A stretch of 64,000 nucleotides of DNA from DASQMT01 sp963827335 (GCA_963827335.1 CAWHAP010000023.1:248001-312000); one strand, 5' to 3'; counted from the stretch's first letter, positions 35,617-47,051 are shown. Translations and numbers: made by a program. The notes: generated by a model not told the origin, from the sequence alone.

Positions 35617-36528
35617 ATGGCGGACACCGTCGGATTCGTCGGGCTCGGCGTGATGGGCGCGCCGATGGCCCTGAACCTGCTGCAGGCCGGCCACCCGCTG
35701 GTGGTCCACAACCGCAGCCGCGAGCCCGTCGGGGAGCTCGTCGCGGCGGGCGCCGAGGCCGCGTCGAGCGGCCGCGAGGTCGCCGAGCGGGCCGACGTGG
35801 TGATCACCATGCTGCCCGACTCGCCGGCCGTCGAGGACGTCGTCCTGGGGAGCGACGGCGTCCTCGACGGGGCGTCCGGCGGCGACCTGCTCGTCGACAT
35901 GAGCACGATCCACCCCACGCGGTCCGTCGCGGTCGCGCACGCAGCGCGCGAGCGCGGCGTGGGCGCGCTGGACGCCCCCGTCAGCGGCGGGGACGTCGGC
36001 GCACGCGAGGGCACGCTGTCGATCATGGTCGGCGGGGACGCGGCGGACCTCGAGCGCGCCCGGCCGCTGCTCGAGGTGCTCGGGAAGACGATCGTGCACG
36101 TCGGGGGCCACGGCGCGGGACAGGTGGTCAAGGCCTGCAACCAGGTCGTCGTCGCGGTCACGATCGCCGCGGTGAGCGAGGCGCTCGTGCTCGGCTCGAA
36201 GGCGGGCGTGGAGCCGGACCGGATCCTCGACGTGCTCGGCGGCGGGCTCGCCGCGAACCGCGTCATGGAGATGCGCCGGCGCAACTTCCTCGAGCACGAC
36301 TTCACGCCGGGGTTCCGGATCGACCTGCACCACAAGGACCTCGACATCGCCCTCGAGTCGGGCAGCGCCTACGGCGTCCCGCTGCCCGTGACCGGCCTCG
36401 TGCAGCAGGGCTTCCGCGCGCTGCGGGCCAAGGGCCACGGCGGCGACGATCACTCCGGTCTGCTGGCGCTCGCCGAGGAGCTCGCCGACCACCGCATCGG
36501 CTCGGAACACCTGGCCGCCACGACCTGA
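35617..36528 (+). CDS. glxR: 2-hydroxy-3-oxopropionate (tartronate semialdehyde) reductase
   Basis: A 303-residue beta-hydroxyacid dehydrogenase that reduces tartronate semialdehyde to glycerate with NAD(P)H. The Rossmann motif is GFVGLGVMG (6-14), the substrate loop is DAPVSGGDVGAREGTL, and the catalytic Lys lies in GQVVKACNQ (near residue 171). ATG 35617 follows a strong GGAGAGGAG; the frame upstream is a shadow of hyi. It sits 22 bases after hyi and 12 before gcl. Confidence 0.92.
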   Translation: MADTVGFVGLGVMGAPMALNLLQAGHPLVVHNRSREPVGELVAAGAEAASSGREVAERADVVITMLPDSPAVEDVVLGSDGVLDGASGGDLLVDMSTIHPTRSVAVAHAARERGVGALDAPVSGGDVGAREGTLSIMVGGDAADLERARPLLEVLGKTIVHVGGHGAGQVVKACNQVVVAVTIAAVSEALVLGSKAGVEPDRILDVLGGGLAANRVMEMRRRNFLEHDFTPGFRIDLHHKDLDIALESGSAYGVPLPVTGLVQQGFRALRAKGHGGDDHSGLLALAEELADHRIGSEHLAATT

Positions 36529-36540
36529 GGAGGAGCGCCC

Positions 36541-38292
36541 GTGCCCCGCATGAACCCCATGGAAGCCGTGGTCCGCGTGCTCGAGGACGAGGGCGTGCGC
36601 GTCGCGTTCGGCATCCCCGGTGCGGCGATCCTGCCGCTCTACGACGCGCTGCGCCGTTCGGACATCCGCCACCTCGCGGTGCGCCACGAGGAGGGCGGGA
36701 CGCACGCCGCCGACGGGTGGGCGCGGATCACCGGCGAGCCGGGCATCTGCATCGGCACGTCCGGCCCCGCCGGGACGAACATGATCACCGGCCTCTACAC
36801 CGCGCTGGCCGACTCGATCCCGATCATCTGCATCACCGGCCAGGCGAACCGGTCGATGCTCCACAAGGAGGCCTTCCAGGCGGTCGACATCGTCGAGATC
36901 GCCCGGCCGGTGTGCAAGTGGGCCTACCAGGTCAAGGAGACCGCGCAGCTCCCGTGGGCGTTCCGCGAGGCGTTCCGCGTCGCGCGCGAGGGGCGGCCCG
37001 GACCGGTGCTGATCGACCTGCCGCTCGACGTGCAGAAGGGCCCCGACATCGCCTACGACCCCGCGACGGACCATGCGCTGCCGTATGTCGCGCCCGGGCC
37101 GCATCCGGGCGCCATCCGCGCGGCGCTGGACCTGCTGGAAGCGCACGAGCGCCCGCTGATCCTCGCGGGCGGCGGCGTGATCCTGGCCGATGCGGCCGGC
37201 GAGCTGGTCGCGCTGGCCGAGGAGCTCCAGATCCCGGTGACGCCGACGCTGATGGGGAAGGGCGCGATACCGGAGGACCATCCGCTGTGGGCCGGGACGG
37301 TGGGGATCCAGACCTCCCAGCGCTTCGCCAACCAGATCTTCCTCGAGAGCGACGTGGTGCTCGCCGTCGGCGCCCGCTTCGGCGACCGCCACACCGGGGA
37401 CATCGACGTCTACCGCGGCGACCGCACGTTCATCCAGGTCGACATCTCCCCGCAGCAGATCGGGCGCGTGTTCCCGTCCGACCTCGGCATCGTCAGCGAC
37501 GCGCGGGCGGCGCTCGGTGCGCTGCGCGAGCTGGCGGCCGGGCGCGCGACGCGGTCGAGGGGCGACTGGGTCGGTCGGGTCGCTGACCTGAAGGACGCCC
37601 TGGTCCGGCGCACCGACTTCGACGACGTGCCGATCAAGCCGCCGCGCGTCTTCCGCGAGATCAACGCGTACTTCGACGAGGACACGGTCTTCGTCACGGC
37701 GATCGGGCTCTACCAGATCTGGAGCGGGCAGTTCCAGCTCGCCTACAAGCCGCGCCACTACCTCTGCTGCGGCCAGGCGGGGCCGCTCGGCTGGGAGGTG
37801 CCGGCCTGCATCGGCGCCAAGCTCGCCGCGCCCGAGAAGCTCGTCGTGGGCGTGGTCGGCGACTACTCCTTCCAGTTCCTCATGGAGGAGGTCGCCGTCG
37901 CGGTCCAGTACGAGGTGCCGTTCGTCCTGGTGATGGTCAACAACGGCTACATGGGCCTGATCCGCCAGGCGGAGGAGGCCTACGACATGAACTACGAGGT
38001 CAAGCTCTCCTACGACGGCCCCGGCGGGCATCCCGGGATCGACCACGTGGCCGTCATGCGGGCGATGGGCGCAAACGGCGTCCAGGTCAGCGAGCCGGGG
38101 GACATCGCGAGCGCCCTCGACTGGGCCGTCACGGAGGCGGCGGAGCGCCGGGTGCCGGTGCTCGTGGAGGTCCTGGTCGCCGCCGAGGACGACGCCGCGA
38201 TGGGCCGGTCGATCGACCACATCCGGGAGTTCGAGCCGGTCGAGGGCACGGTGCCCGAGCCGTTCGCCCCGATGCCGGAGCTGGCCGGCTGA
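36541..38292 (+). CDS. gcl: Glyoxylate carboligase (tartronate-semialdehyde synthase)
   Basis: A 583-residue ThDP enzyme joining two glyoxylates to tartronate semialdehyde with loss of CO2. It begins at GTG 36541 after GAGGAG. Strong Gcl-type segments are CGQAGPLGWEVPA, FQFLMEEVAVAVQ and NNGYMGLIRQAEEAYDMNYEV. The ThDP-activating position in RHEEGG is Glu50, whereas E. coli Gcl famously has Val there. The operon hyi-glxR-gcl provides the glycerate route from glyoxylate. No glycerate kinase gene is in this window. Confidence 0.92.
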   Translation: MPRMNPMEAVVRVLEDEGVRVAFGIPGAAILPLYDALRRSDIRHLAVRHEEGGTHAADGWARITGEPGICIGTSGPAGTNMITGLYTALADSIPIICITGQANRSMLHKEAFQAVDIVEIARPVCKWAYQVKETAQLPWAFREAFRVAREGRPGPVLIDLPLDVQKGPDIAYDPATDHALPYVAPGPHPGAIRAALDLLEAHERPLILAGGGVILADAAGELVALAEELQIPVTPTLMGKGAIPEDHPLWAGTVGIQTSQRFANQIFLESDVVLAVGARFGDRHTGDIDVYRGDRTFIQVDISPQQIGRVFPSDLGIVSDARAALGALRELAAGRATRSRGDWVGRVADLKDALVRRTDFDDVPIKPPRVFREINAYFDEDTVFVTAIGLYQIWSGQFQLAYKPRHYLCCGQAGPLGWEVPACIGAKLAAPEKLVVGVVGDYSFQFLMEEVAVAVQYEVPFVLVMVNNGYMGLIRQAEEAYDMNYEVKLSYDGPGGHPGIDHVAVMRAMGANGVQVSEPGDIASALDWAVTEAAERRVPVLVEVLVAAEDDAAMGRSIDHIREFEPVEGTVPEPFAPMPELAG

Positions 38293-38306
38293 GCGACCAC
38301 GTGCCT

Positions 38307-38324
38307 GTTCCCATCATGTGGAAA
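38307..38324. promoter_or_regulatory. Candidate IclR operator TTCC-N8-GGAA (iclR gene)
   Basis: GTTCCCATCATGTGGAAA lies 31 bases before ATG 38355 and has the same half-site spacing as the site at 34734-34751. It suggests autoregulation by the IclR protein. Confidence 0.5.
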
Positions 38325-38354
38325 TCCGATCCCGATGGCCCTACGCTGGTGGAC

Positions 38355-39164
38355 ATGACGACGCCGCGGCGCGAACGCGTGCAGTCCGTCGACCGCGCCC
38401 TCGACGTGCTCGAGTCCGTCGCGGCCGGCGGCGAGCTCGGGGTCTCGGAGGTCGCCGCCCGCACGGGGCTCGGCGTGAGCACCGCCCATCGGCTGCTCGC
38501 GAGTCTCGCGGACCGCGGGTACGTGCGGCAGGACGCGACGCACGGGCGCTACCGGCTCGGCCTGAAGGTGCTCGAGCTGGCCGGCGGGATGCAGGCGCAG
38601 ACCGCCGCCCTGTGCAGCGCCGCGCGGCCGCACCTCGAGCGCATCCGGTCCGCGACGAGCGAGACGACGAACCTGGTGATCCTGGTGGGCGATCGCGTGG
38701 TCTACGTGGACCAGGTCGCGGGCCGGCACAGCATGCGGATGTTCACCGAGCTGGGCAGCTCCGCGCTCGCGCACACCACCGGGTCGGGCAAGGCGATGCT
38801 CGCCCACCGGCCGCCCGAGACGATCGCCGCCATGTACCCGCCCGAGCGCGAGCCGCTCGAACGGCTGACGCCGCGCACCCACACCACGGTGGCGTCGCTG
38901 CTGGACGAGTTCGCGCGCATCCGCCGCCGCGGCTACGCGCTCGACGACGAGGAGCACGAGGAGGGCGTGAGCTGCGTCGCGGCGCCGGTGTTCGACGGGC
39001 AGGCGACGGCCTTCGCGGCGATCAGCATCTCCGCCCCGACGTCGCGGATCGTCCATGCCGACACGGGCGAGCTCGGCCGGCTCCTCTGCCGGCACAGCGC
39101 CGAGGTGTCCGCGGCACTGGGCTACGGGGAGGCCGCGGACCGCACCCGCGCGGACGCCGGGTAG
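38355..39164 (+). CDS. IclR-family transcriptional regulator
   Basis: A 269-residue regulator starting at ATG 38355. The winged helix is residues 8-65 (SVDRALDVLESVAAGG, GVSTAHRLLASLADRGYV). The effector domain follows, with HTTGSGKAMLA, YALDDEEHEEGVSCVAAPVFD and AISISAPTSR. It resembles AllR/GclR-type controllers that bind glyoxylate. It lies 62 bases after gcl and has its own candidate operator, so it probably controls hyi-glxR-gcl and itself. Confidence 0.9.
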   Translation: MTTPRRERVQSVDRALDVLESVAAGGELGVSEVAARTGLGVSTAHRLLASLADRGYVRQDATHGRYRLGLKVLELAGGMQAQTAALCSAARPHLERIRSATSETTNLVILVGDRVVYVDQVAGRHSMRMFTELGSSALAHTTGSGKAMLAHRPPETIAAMYPPEREPLERLTPRTHTTVASLLDEFARIRRRGYALDDEEHEEGVSCVAAPVFDGQATAFAAISISAPTSRIVHADTGELGRLLCRHSAEVSAALGYGEAADRTRADAG

Positions 39165-39193
39165 CCGACGCGCGTCGGGGGTACTGATCGAAC

Positions 39194-42067
39194 GTGGCGA
39201 TCTCCAGCTCGGAATCCATCGAGTCCCGGACGGTGACGCTGACCGTCGACGGCCACGAGGTCAGCGTCGCCGACGGCACGACGATCTGGGAGGCGGCGAA
39301 GGCCGTGGGGATCGAGATCCCCGCCCTGTGCCACGACGAGCGCTACGACCCCGTCGGCGTCTGCCGGACGTGCGCGGTCGACGTGGGCGGGCGGGTGCTG
39401 GCCGCCGCCTGCGTGCGCCCGTGCGAGGACGGGATGGAGGTCAAGACCGCCACCGACGAGGTCGAGCGGCAGCGGGCGATGCTCACGCGGCTCCTGCTCG
39501 TCGACCAGCCCCCGGCCGACGAGGATCCGAAGGAGACGACGACGGCCGACAACGAGCTGCTCGTGCTGGCTCGCCGGTACGGCGTCAGCCGCGACGACCT
39601 GCCCAACGGGCGGGGGCGCGGCGAGGATCACTCGAACCCGGTGATCAGCGTCAACCACGATGCGTGCATCCTGTGCGACCGCTGCGTGCGGGCCTGCGAC
39701 GACATCCAGGGCAACGACGTGATCGGCCGCAGCGGCAAGGGCTATGAGTCGCGGATCGCGTTCGACCTCAACGATCCGATGGGCGAGTCGACGTGCGTGA
39801 CCTGCGGCGAGTGCGTGGCCGCCTGCCCCACGGGCGCGCTGGTCAACAAGCCGATCCGCGACGTGCCGATCCGCCCGCGCGAGGAGCTCAGGCCGGTCGA
39901 CACGGTGTGCCCGTATTGCGGCGTGGGCTGCGCGTTGACGTATCACGTGGACGACGAGCGCGGGGCGATCTCGTTCGCGGACGGCCGCGAGCAGCCGGGC
40001 AACCAGAGCCGGCTGTGCGTGAAGGGCCGCTACGGCTGGGACTACGCCGCGTCGAAGCAGCGGCTGACGGTGCCGTTGATCCGGCGCGAAGGGTCCTACC
40101 CCAAGGGCCCGCTCTCGGGCGACGTGCGCGGGACGGGCCGGGGGAGCGGCAAGGCGGGCGGGCTCGTCGACTACGACGAGGTGCTGCCGCACTTCCGCGA
40201 GGCGACGTGGGAGGAGGCGCTCGACCTCGTGGCGTCCCGGCTGAAGGGGATCCACGGCGAGCACGGACCGGGGGCGATCGCCGGGTTCGGCTCGGCGAAG
40301 TGCTCGAACGAGGAGGCCTACCTCTTCCAGAAGCTGATCCGCGCCGGGTTCGGGACCAACAACGTCGACCACTGCACGCGCCTGTGCCACGCCTCGAGCG
40401 TCGCCGCGCTGTTCGAGGGCGTCGGCTCCGGGGCCGTGTCGACGACGTACGGCGACATCATCAACGCCGACGTGGCGATCCTGGCGGGCACGAACACGAC
40501 GGCGAACCACCCCGTCGCGTCGTCGTTCTTCAAGCAGGCGCGGCGGCGCGGCACGAAGCTGATCGTCGTCGACGTGCGGCGCGAGCGGGTCGCCGACCAC
40601 GCCGACGTGTTCTGCCAGATCAAGCCGGGCACCGACGTCGCGTTCTACAACGGCGTGCTGCACGAGATCATCCGGCTCGGGCTGGTCGACCGCGAGTTCA
40701 TCCGCGATCGCGTGACGAACTACGGCGAGCTCGCGAAGACCGTGAAGGAGTACCCGCCCGAGCGCGCCGCGCAGATCTGCGGGATCGACGCCGAGTTGAT
40801 CCGCACGGTCGCGAAGCTGTGGGGCGAGGCCGGCGCCGCGGTCGTCTTCTGGGGCATGGGGATCTCGCAGCACACGACGGGCACCGACAACGCGCGCTGC
40901 CTGATCGCGCTGTGCTCGATCACCGGTCAGGTGGGCCGGCCGGGCACGGGCCTGCATCCGCTGCGCGGGCAGAACAACGTGCAGGGCGCGTCGGATGCGG
41001 GGCTGATCCCGATGATGTTCCCGGACTACCAGCGCGTGGAGCACCCGGCGGCGCACGAGAAGTTCGAGGCCGCATGGGGCCGCCCGCTCGATCCCGAGCC
41101 CGGCCTGACCGTGACCGAGATCGTGGGCAGCGCGCTCCAGGGCGGGCGTGCGCGGGATGTACATGATGGGCGAGAACCCGTTCCTGTCGGATCCGAACGT
41201 CAACAAGGTCCGCAAGGCGCTCGCCGCGCTGGAGTTCCTCGTCGTGCAGGACATCTTCCTGACCGAGACGGCCGAGTTCGCCGACGTGGTGCTGCCCGCG
41301 ACGTCGTTCCTGGAGAAGGACGGGACCTACACGAACACCGACCGGCGGGTGCAGATCGGGCGCAAGGTGCTCGACCCGCCCGGCGACGCACGGCCGGACT
41401 GGGAGATCATCCAGGACATCTCGAACCGCATCGGGCTCGAGATGACGTACGGCTCGCCCAGCGAGATCTTCGACGAGCTCGTGTCGACGATGCCGAGCTA
41501 CTCGGGGCTGTCCTACGACAACCTGGGCGCGACGGGCCGGCTGTATCCCAACCCCGACCCGGAGCACTCCGACGGCACGGTGGTGCTGTTCAGCGAGTCG
41601 TTCGGGACGGACGACGGCAAGGCGCACCTGGTGCCGGCGGAGTGGCTGCCGGCGAAGGAGCTGCCCGACGAGGAGTACCCGTTCATCCTCAACACCGGCC
41701 GGCTGCTCGAGCACTGGCACACGGGGTCGATGACGCGCCGCTCGTTCGCCCTGGACGCGATCCAGCCCGAGGCCCACGTGTACCTGAACCCAGATGACGC
41801 GGCGCGGATGGGCGTGACGGAGAGCGCGTTCGTGCGCGTCTCCAGCCGGCGCGGAACGATCGAGCTGCGGGCGCGGCTCTCGCAGCGCGACACGCCGGGA
41901 ACGTGCTTCATCCCGTTCCACTTCCGCGAAGCTTCGGCGAACCTCTTGACGATCGACGAGATCGACCCGGTCGGGAAGATCCCGGAGTTCAAGTTCTGCG
42001 CCGTCAAGATCGAGCGGGCCGGGAGCGGCGCGGCACACGAGCCGGCGAGCAGACGGGAGGGGATCTG

Positions 42068-42068
<1 letters not shown>
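39194..42068 (+). CDS. NAD-dependent formate dehydrogenase large subunit, with one-base frameshift
   Basis: The corrected protein is about 957 residues. It has a [2Fe-2S] domain (Cys46, 57, 60, 73), two [4Fe-4S] clusters (Cys158-168 and 201-211), the molybdopterin-domain cluster (Cys239, 242, 246, 275) and the catalytic position Cys398 in RLCH (Cys, not selenocysteine). It oxidises formate to CO2 and passes electrons to the next gene product. An extra base in the G run 41144-41146 breaks the frame: LQGG continues correctly as VRGMYMMGENP in the frame beginning at 41148. All domains remain otherwise intact, so a sequencing error or a very recent mutation is likely. Confidence 0.9.
41141..41150 (+). 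other. Frameshift site in the formate dehydrogenase large subunit
   Basis: Removing one G from GGCGGGCGTG joins the upstream frame (from 39194) to the downstream frame (to 42068) at a conserved family position just before MGENP. No slippery heptamer or downstream structure suggests programmed shifting. Confidence 0.8.
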
Positions 42069-43620
<1,552 letters not shown>

Positions 43621-43621
<1 letters not shown>

Positions 43622-44601
43622 TGGCGATCAAGGTCGCGGTGCTCGGAGCGGGGGCGATCGGCGCGTACGTGGGCGCGGCGCTGGCGCGCGGGGGGACGGA
43701 AGTGCACCTGATCGCGCGCGGCGCGCATCTCGAGGCGCTGCGCAGGAACGGCGTGCGCGTGCTGTCGGAGCGCGGCGACTTCGAGGCCCACCCGCCGGCG
43801 ACGGACGACCCGAGCGACATCGGGCCGGTCGACTTCGTCTTCCTGGGGCTCAAGGCGAACTCGTACGCGAGCTGCGGACCGCTGCTCGAGCCGCTGCTGC
43901 ACGACGAGACGGCGGTCGTGGCCGGCCAGAACGGGATCCCCTGGTGGTACTTCCACGGCATCGACGGGGAGTACGGGGGACGGCGCATCGAGGCCGTCGA
44001 TCCCGGCGGCGCGGTCTCCCGCGTGATCCCGCCGGAGCGGGCGATCGGCTGTGTCGTCTACTCGGGGACGGAGCTGGCCGAGCCGGGCGTCGTGCGCCAC
44101 CTCGAGGGCACGCGCTTCACGATCGGCGAGCCCGACGGCTCGATCTCGGCGCGCTGCCGGGCGTTCAGCGAGGCGATGATCGAGGGCGGGCTCAAGTGCC
44201 CGGTCGAGGCGCAGGTCCGCGACGAGATCTGGGTCAAGCTGATGGGCAACGTCGCGTTCAACCCGCTCAGCGCCCTGACGCGCGCGACCCTCGCCGCGAT
44301 GTGCGGCCACCCGCCGACGCGGCAGCTGGTGGCGAACATGATGGAGGAGACGCTGGAGATCGCGCACGCGGTCGGCGCGCAGCCCTCGGTGTCGATCGAG
44401 CGGCGGCTGACCGGCGCCGAGCGGGTCGGCGAGCACAAGCCGTCCACGTTGCAGGACCTCGAGGCGGGCAAGCCGCTCGAGCTCGCCGCGCTGATCGACG
44501 CGGTCGTCGAGCTCGCGGACCTCACCGGCATCGACGCCCCCTGCCTGCGGGCCGTCGCGGCGGCGAGCGGGCTGCTGGCGGAGACGCTCGACCTGACCTG
44601 A
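43621..44601 (+). CDS. 2-dehydropantoate 2-reductase-like protein (PanE/ApbA family)
   Basis: A 326-residue two-domain reductase. The N terminus is the dinucleotide motif VAVLGAGAIGAYVGAALARGG, and the C-terminal helical domain has the conserved KLMGNVAFNPLSALTRAT with the catalytic Lys. The classical reaction is ketopantoate to pantoate with NADPH. It begins on the last base of the formate dehydrogenase stop. Pantoate genes are absent, so it may reduce another 2-oxoacid of this island; that is inference. Confidence 0.87.
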
Positions 44602-44605
44602 CCTG

Positions 44606-45010
44606 TCAGCTCGCCGACTGCAGCGCGGCGCGCTCGTCGTCCGTGAGCGCGCGCGCCTTGCGCGCCTCGGGATCCCAGGCGACGAGCACGGCGCGCCCCT
44701 CCACGGCGACGCCGCCGTCGGCCAGCAGCAGCCGGTTCTCGAGCTCGATGCGCGACCTGCCGAGCTCGGCGACGCGGCACTCGCCCGTCAGCCGGCGATC
44801 GGCCATGCGCACCTCGCGCCGGTAGTCCAGCTCGACGTGGACGAGCACGTACTCGGTGAACGGGAGGTCCGGCAGCGCCTGGTTGAAGAGCGCGGCGCGG
44901 ACCTCCTCGAGCAGCTCGTGGTAGACGGCCTGGTTGACGTGGCCCAGCTCGTCCATGTCGCGATGGCGCAGCGGCAGCTCGACGCGCACGGCCGGCGTGT
45001 CGTCCGCCAT
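44606..45010 (-). CDS. Acyl-CoA thioesterase, 4HBT hotdog family
   Basis: A 134-residue hotdog protein. The N-terminal RHRDMDELGHVNQAVYHELLEE is the classic 4-hydroxybenzoyl-CoA thioesterase pattern with the catalytic Asp. It should hydrolyse an acyl-CoA of unknown chain. It is convergent with the PanE-like gene, with a 4-base gap, and directly follows the DUF6494-like gene on the minus strand. Confidence 0.87.
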   Translation of the reverse strand: MADDTPAVRVELPLRHRDMDELGHVNQAVYHELLEEVRAALFNQALPDLPFTEYVLVHVELDYRREVRMADRRLTGECRVAELGRSRIELENRLLLADGGVAVEGRAVLVAWDPEARKARALTDDERAALQSAS

Positions 45011-45012
45011 CG

Positions 45013-45219
45013 TCAGCTGAGCGCGATCGTGCCGGTGACCACGACGGGCTGCGCCACGCCCTCCACGGTGAGGGTCGCCTCGGCCCGGAGGCTCTCGCCG
45101 CCCTGCAGCGCGCCGGCGTCGAGCTGCTCGCGCACGGCGATCTCGATCTCGCGCTGCGCGGTCACGCCGAGCTTCTTCAGGAACTTCCGCAGCGACATGT
45201 TGAATGCCTCTTCGTCCAT
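45013..45219 (-). CDS. Small DUF6494-like protein
   Basis: A 68-residue protein starting at ATG 45219 with GGGAGGAG upstream. MDEEAFNMSLRKFLKKLGVT matches my memory of the DUF6494 family, small soluble proteins of unknown function; the C-terminal half is a beta-rich LRAEATLTVEG...VVVTGTIALS. A TATAAG element at 45253-45248 (minus strand) may be its -10. It ends 2 bases before the thioesterase start, so the pair is co-transcribed. Confidence 0.7.
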   Translation of the reverse strand: MDEEAFNMSLRKFLKKLGVTAQREIEIAVREQLDAGALQGGESLRAEATLTVEGVAQPVVVTGTIALS

Positions 45220-45276
45220 CCTGGCTCCTCCCGTCGGATCGTCCGAGCTTATATGCCCGCCGGATCTCGGACGACC

Positions 45277-45288
45277 CTTGTATGCAAG
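45277..45288. promoter_or_regulatory. Candidate GntR/FCD operator CTTG-N4-CAAG (second gene)
   Basis: CTTGTATGCAAG lies 10 bases before ATG 45298 of the second GntR gene, in the divergent gap with the DUF6494-like gene. Half-sites and spacing match 21900-21911. Confidence 0.5.
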
Positions 45289-45297
45289 TATCCAGGC

Positions 45298-45996
45298 ATG
45301 GACCGGCTCGACCGTTCGCTCCTGCGTGAGCACTCGACGGCGTCCGCCCGGGTGCAGGCCTACGCGGCGCTCCGCGAGGCGATCGTCCGCGCGGAGCTGG
45401 AGCCCGGCCGGCAGCTCTCCGAGAACGAGCTCGCCGCCCGGCTCGGCGTCAGCCGGACCCCGATCCGCGAGGCGCTCGTGCGCCTGCGCGACGAGCGGCT
45501 GGTCGAGATCGTGCCGCAGCTGGGCACGTTCGTGACCCGCATCTCGACCCCCGCGGTGGGTGACGCGGCGTTCATCCGCGAGGCGCTGGAGTGTGCGTGC
45601 GTGCGCCGCGCGGCGGAGCTGGCGACGGAGGACGACATCGCCGCGCTCGAGGACATCCTGCGGGCCCAGGAACGGGCCCGCGACAGCGACGACTTCGACG
45701 CGTTCTACGTCCTCGACGACGCGTTCCACCAGGCGCTGTGCGACCTCTCCGAGCACCGCGCCGTGTGGCCCGTCAGCCAGCGTGCGCGGGGCCATCTCAA
45801 CCGGGTCCGGCGGCTGAGCATGCCGGTCCCGAGTTACCTCGCGCTGATGATCGAGCAACACCATGGGGTGGTCGCGGCCGTGGCCGACCACGACTCCGAC
45901 GGCGCCGAAGCGGTGCTCCGCGATCACCTACGCAACGTCCTGCAGGAGGTGCCGCGCATCAGGGCGCAGCATCCTGATTTCTTCGAGGAGGCCTGA
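45298..45996 (+). CDS. GntR-family regulator (FCD-type effector domain)
   Basis: A 232-residue regulator. The winged helix is residues 15-80 (LGVSRTPIREALVRLRDERLVEI). The FCD domain has DDAFHQALCDLSEH and IEQHHGVVAAVADHD. It is 2 bases upstream of the E1 alpha gene, in the same direction, and divergent from the DUF6494-like gene, so it likely controls one or both units. The predicted operator in front is of the same type as for the first GntR gene. Confidence 0.9.
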   Translation: MDRLDRSLLREHSTASARVQAYAALREAIVRAELEPGRQLSENELAARLGVSRTPIREALVRLRDERLVEIVPQLGTFVTRISTPAVGDAAFIREALECACVRRAAELATEDDIAALEDILRAQERARDSDDFDAFYVLDDAFHQALCDLSEHRAVWPVSQRARGHLNRVRRLSMPVPSYLALMIEQHHGVVAAVADHDSDGAEAVLRDHLRNVLQEVPRIRAQHPDFFEEA

Positions 45997-45998
45997 CC

Positions 45999-47051
45999 GT
46001 GGCGATAGCGCCAGCCGGCACCGAGCTGCTCGCGATGTACGAGCAGATGCTGCTGATCCGAGTATTCGAGACCGAGGCCGAGCGCCAGTACAAGGCCGCC
46101 AAGATCGGCGGCTACTGCCATCTGTCCTCGGGCCAGGAGGCGACGTGCGTCGGCGTCGTCGACGCCATGCAGGACGAGGATCTGCTCGTCACCGGCTACC
46201 GCTCGCACGGGTTCGCGCTCGCGCGCGGCACGTCGCCCGAGGCGGTCATGGCCGAGCTGTTCGGCCGCAAGGACGGCTGCGCCCACGGCCGCGGCGGATC
46301 GATGCACCTGCTCGACACCGAGCGCGGCTACTACGGCGGCTGGGGCATCGTCGGCGGCCAGCTCCCGCTCGCCACGGGTCTCGCGCTGGCGCTCGTGCGC
46401 CAGGGCAAGCCGCAGGCCGTCGTCTGCGAGCTCGGCGACGGCGCCGTGAACATGGGCGCCTGGCACGAGTCGCTCAACCTCGCCGCGCTGTGGCGCCTGC
46501 CGGTCGTCTTCCTCGTCGTCAACAACAAGTACGGCATGGGGACCGCGGTGGAGCGCGCGTCGTCCGAGCCCGAGCTGCACAAGCGCGCGAGCGCCTACCG
46601 GATGCACGGCGAGCCCGTCGACGGCGACGACCTCGAGCGCGTGATCGACGTCACCGGGCGCCTGCTGCAGCGGGCGCGCGAGGAGCGCCTGCCGGCCGTG
46701 CTCGAGGCGATCACCTACCGCTACCGCGGCCATTCGGTCGCCGACGCCGGCCTGGCGTACCGCACCAAGGACGAGATCACCCAGCACCAGGAGCGCGACC
46801 CGCTCCTGCGGACCGCCGCGCGCCTGCGCGAGGCGGGCGCGACGACCGAGCAGCTGCGCGAGATCGACGAGCGCGTCGAGGAGCGCGTGCAGGCCGCGGT
46901 GAAGTTCGCCGACGAATCGCCCGAGCCGGAGGTCGGCGGCCTCGCCTGGGCGATGCACAGCGAAGGGTCCGACGAGCAGTTCGCGCGCATGCGCCCGGGC
47001 AGCCCGTTCGGCGAGGAGGAGCTCGTGTTCGACGGGGGGCTGGGCAAGTGA
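45999..47051 (+). CDS. 2-oxoacid dehydrogenase E1 component, alpha subunit (PdhA-like)
   Basis: A 350-residue ThDP-binding alpha subunit starting at GTG 45999. It has GYRSHGFALARG, the GRGGSMH segment, and the ThDP motif GDGAVNMGAWHESLNLAA...VVNN. With the beta subunit it decarboxylates a 2-oxoacid, normally pyruvate or a branched-chain or acetoin-type substrate, and passes the acyl group to an E2. No E2 or E3 gene follows, so it must use one encoded elsewhere. Confidence 0.9.
   Translation: MAIAPAGTELLAMYEQMLLIRVFETEAERQYKAAKIGGYCHLSSGQEATCVGVVDAMQDEDLLVTGYRSHGFALARGTSPEAVMAELFGRKDGCAHGRGGSMHLLDTERGYYGGWGIVGGQLPLATGLALALVRQGKPQAVVCELGDGAVNMGAWHESLNLAALWRLPVVFLVVNNKYGMGTAVERASSEPELHKRASAYRMHGEPVDGDDLERVIDVTGRLLQRAREERLPAVLEAITYRYRGHSVADAGLAYRTKDEITQHQERDPLLRTAARLREAGATTEQLREIDERVEERVQAAVKFADESPEPEVGGLAWAMHSEGSDEQFARMRPGSPFGEEELVFDGGLGK

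Noticed and set aside
40370..40400. Selenocysteine in formate dehydrogenase
   Set aside because: The active-site codon in RLCH is TGC (Cys398). No in-frame TGA occurs there and no SECIS is needed.
41141..41150. Programmed ribosomal frameshift in the formate dehydrogenase gene
   Set aside because: No slippery heptamer, internal Shine-Dalgarno spacing or downstream structure was found, and this family is not known to use frameshifting.
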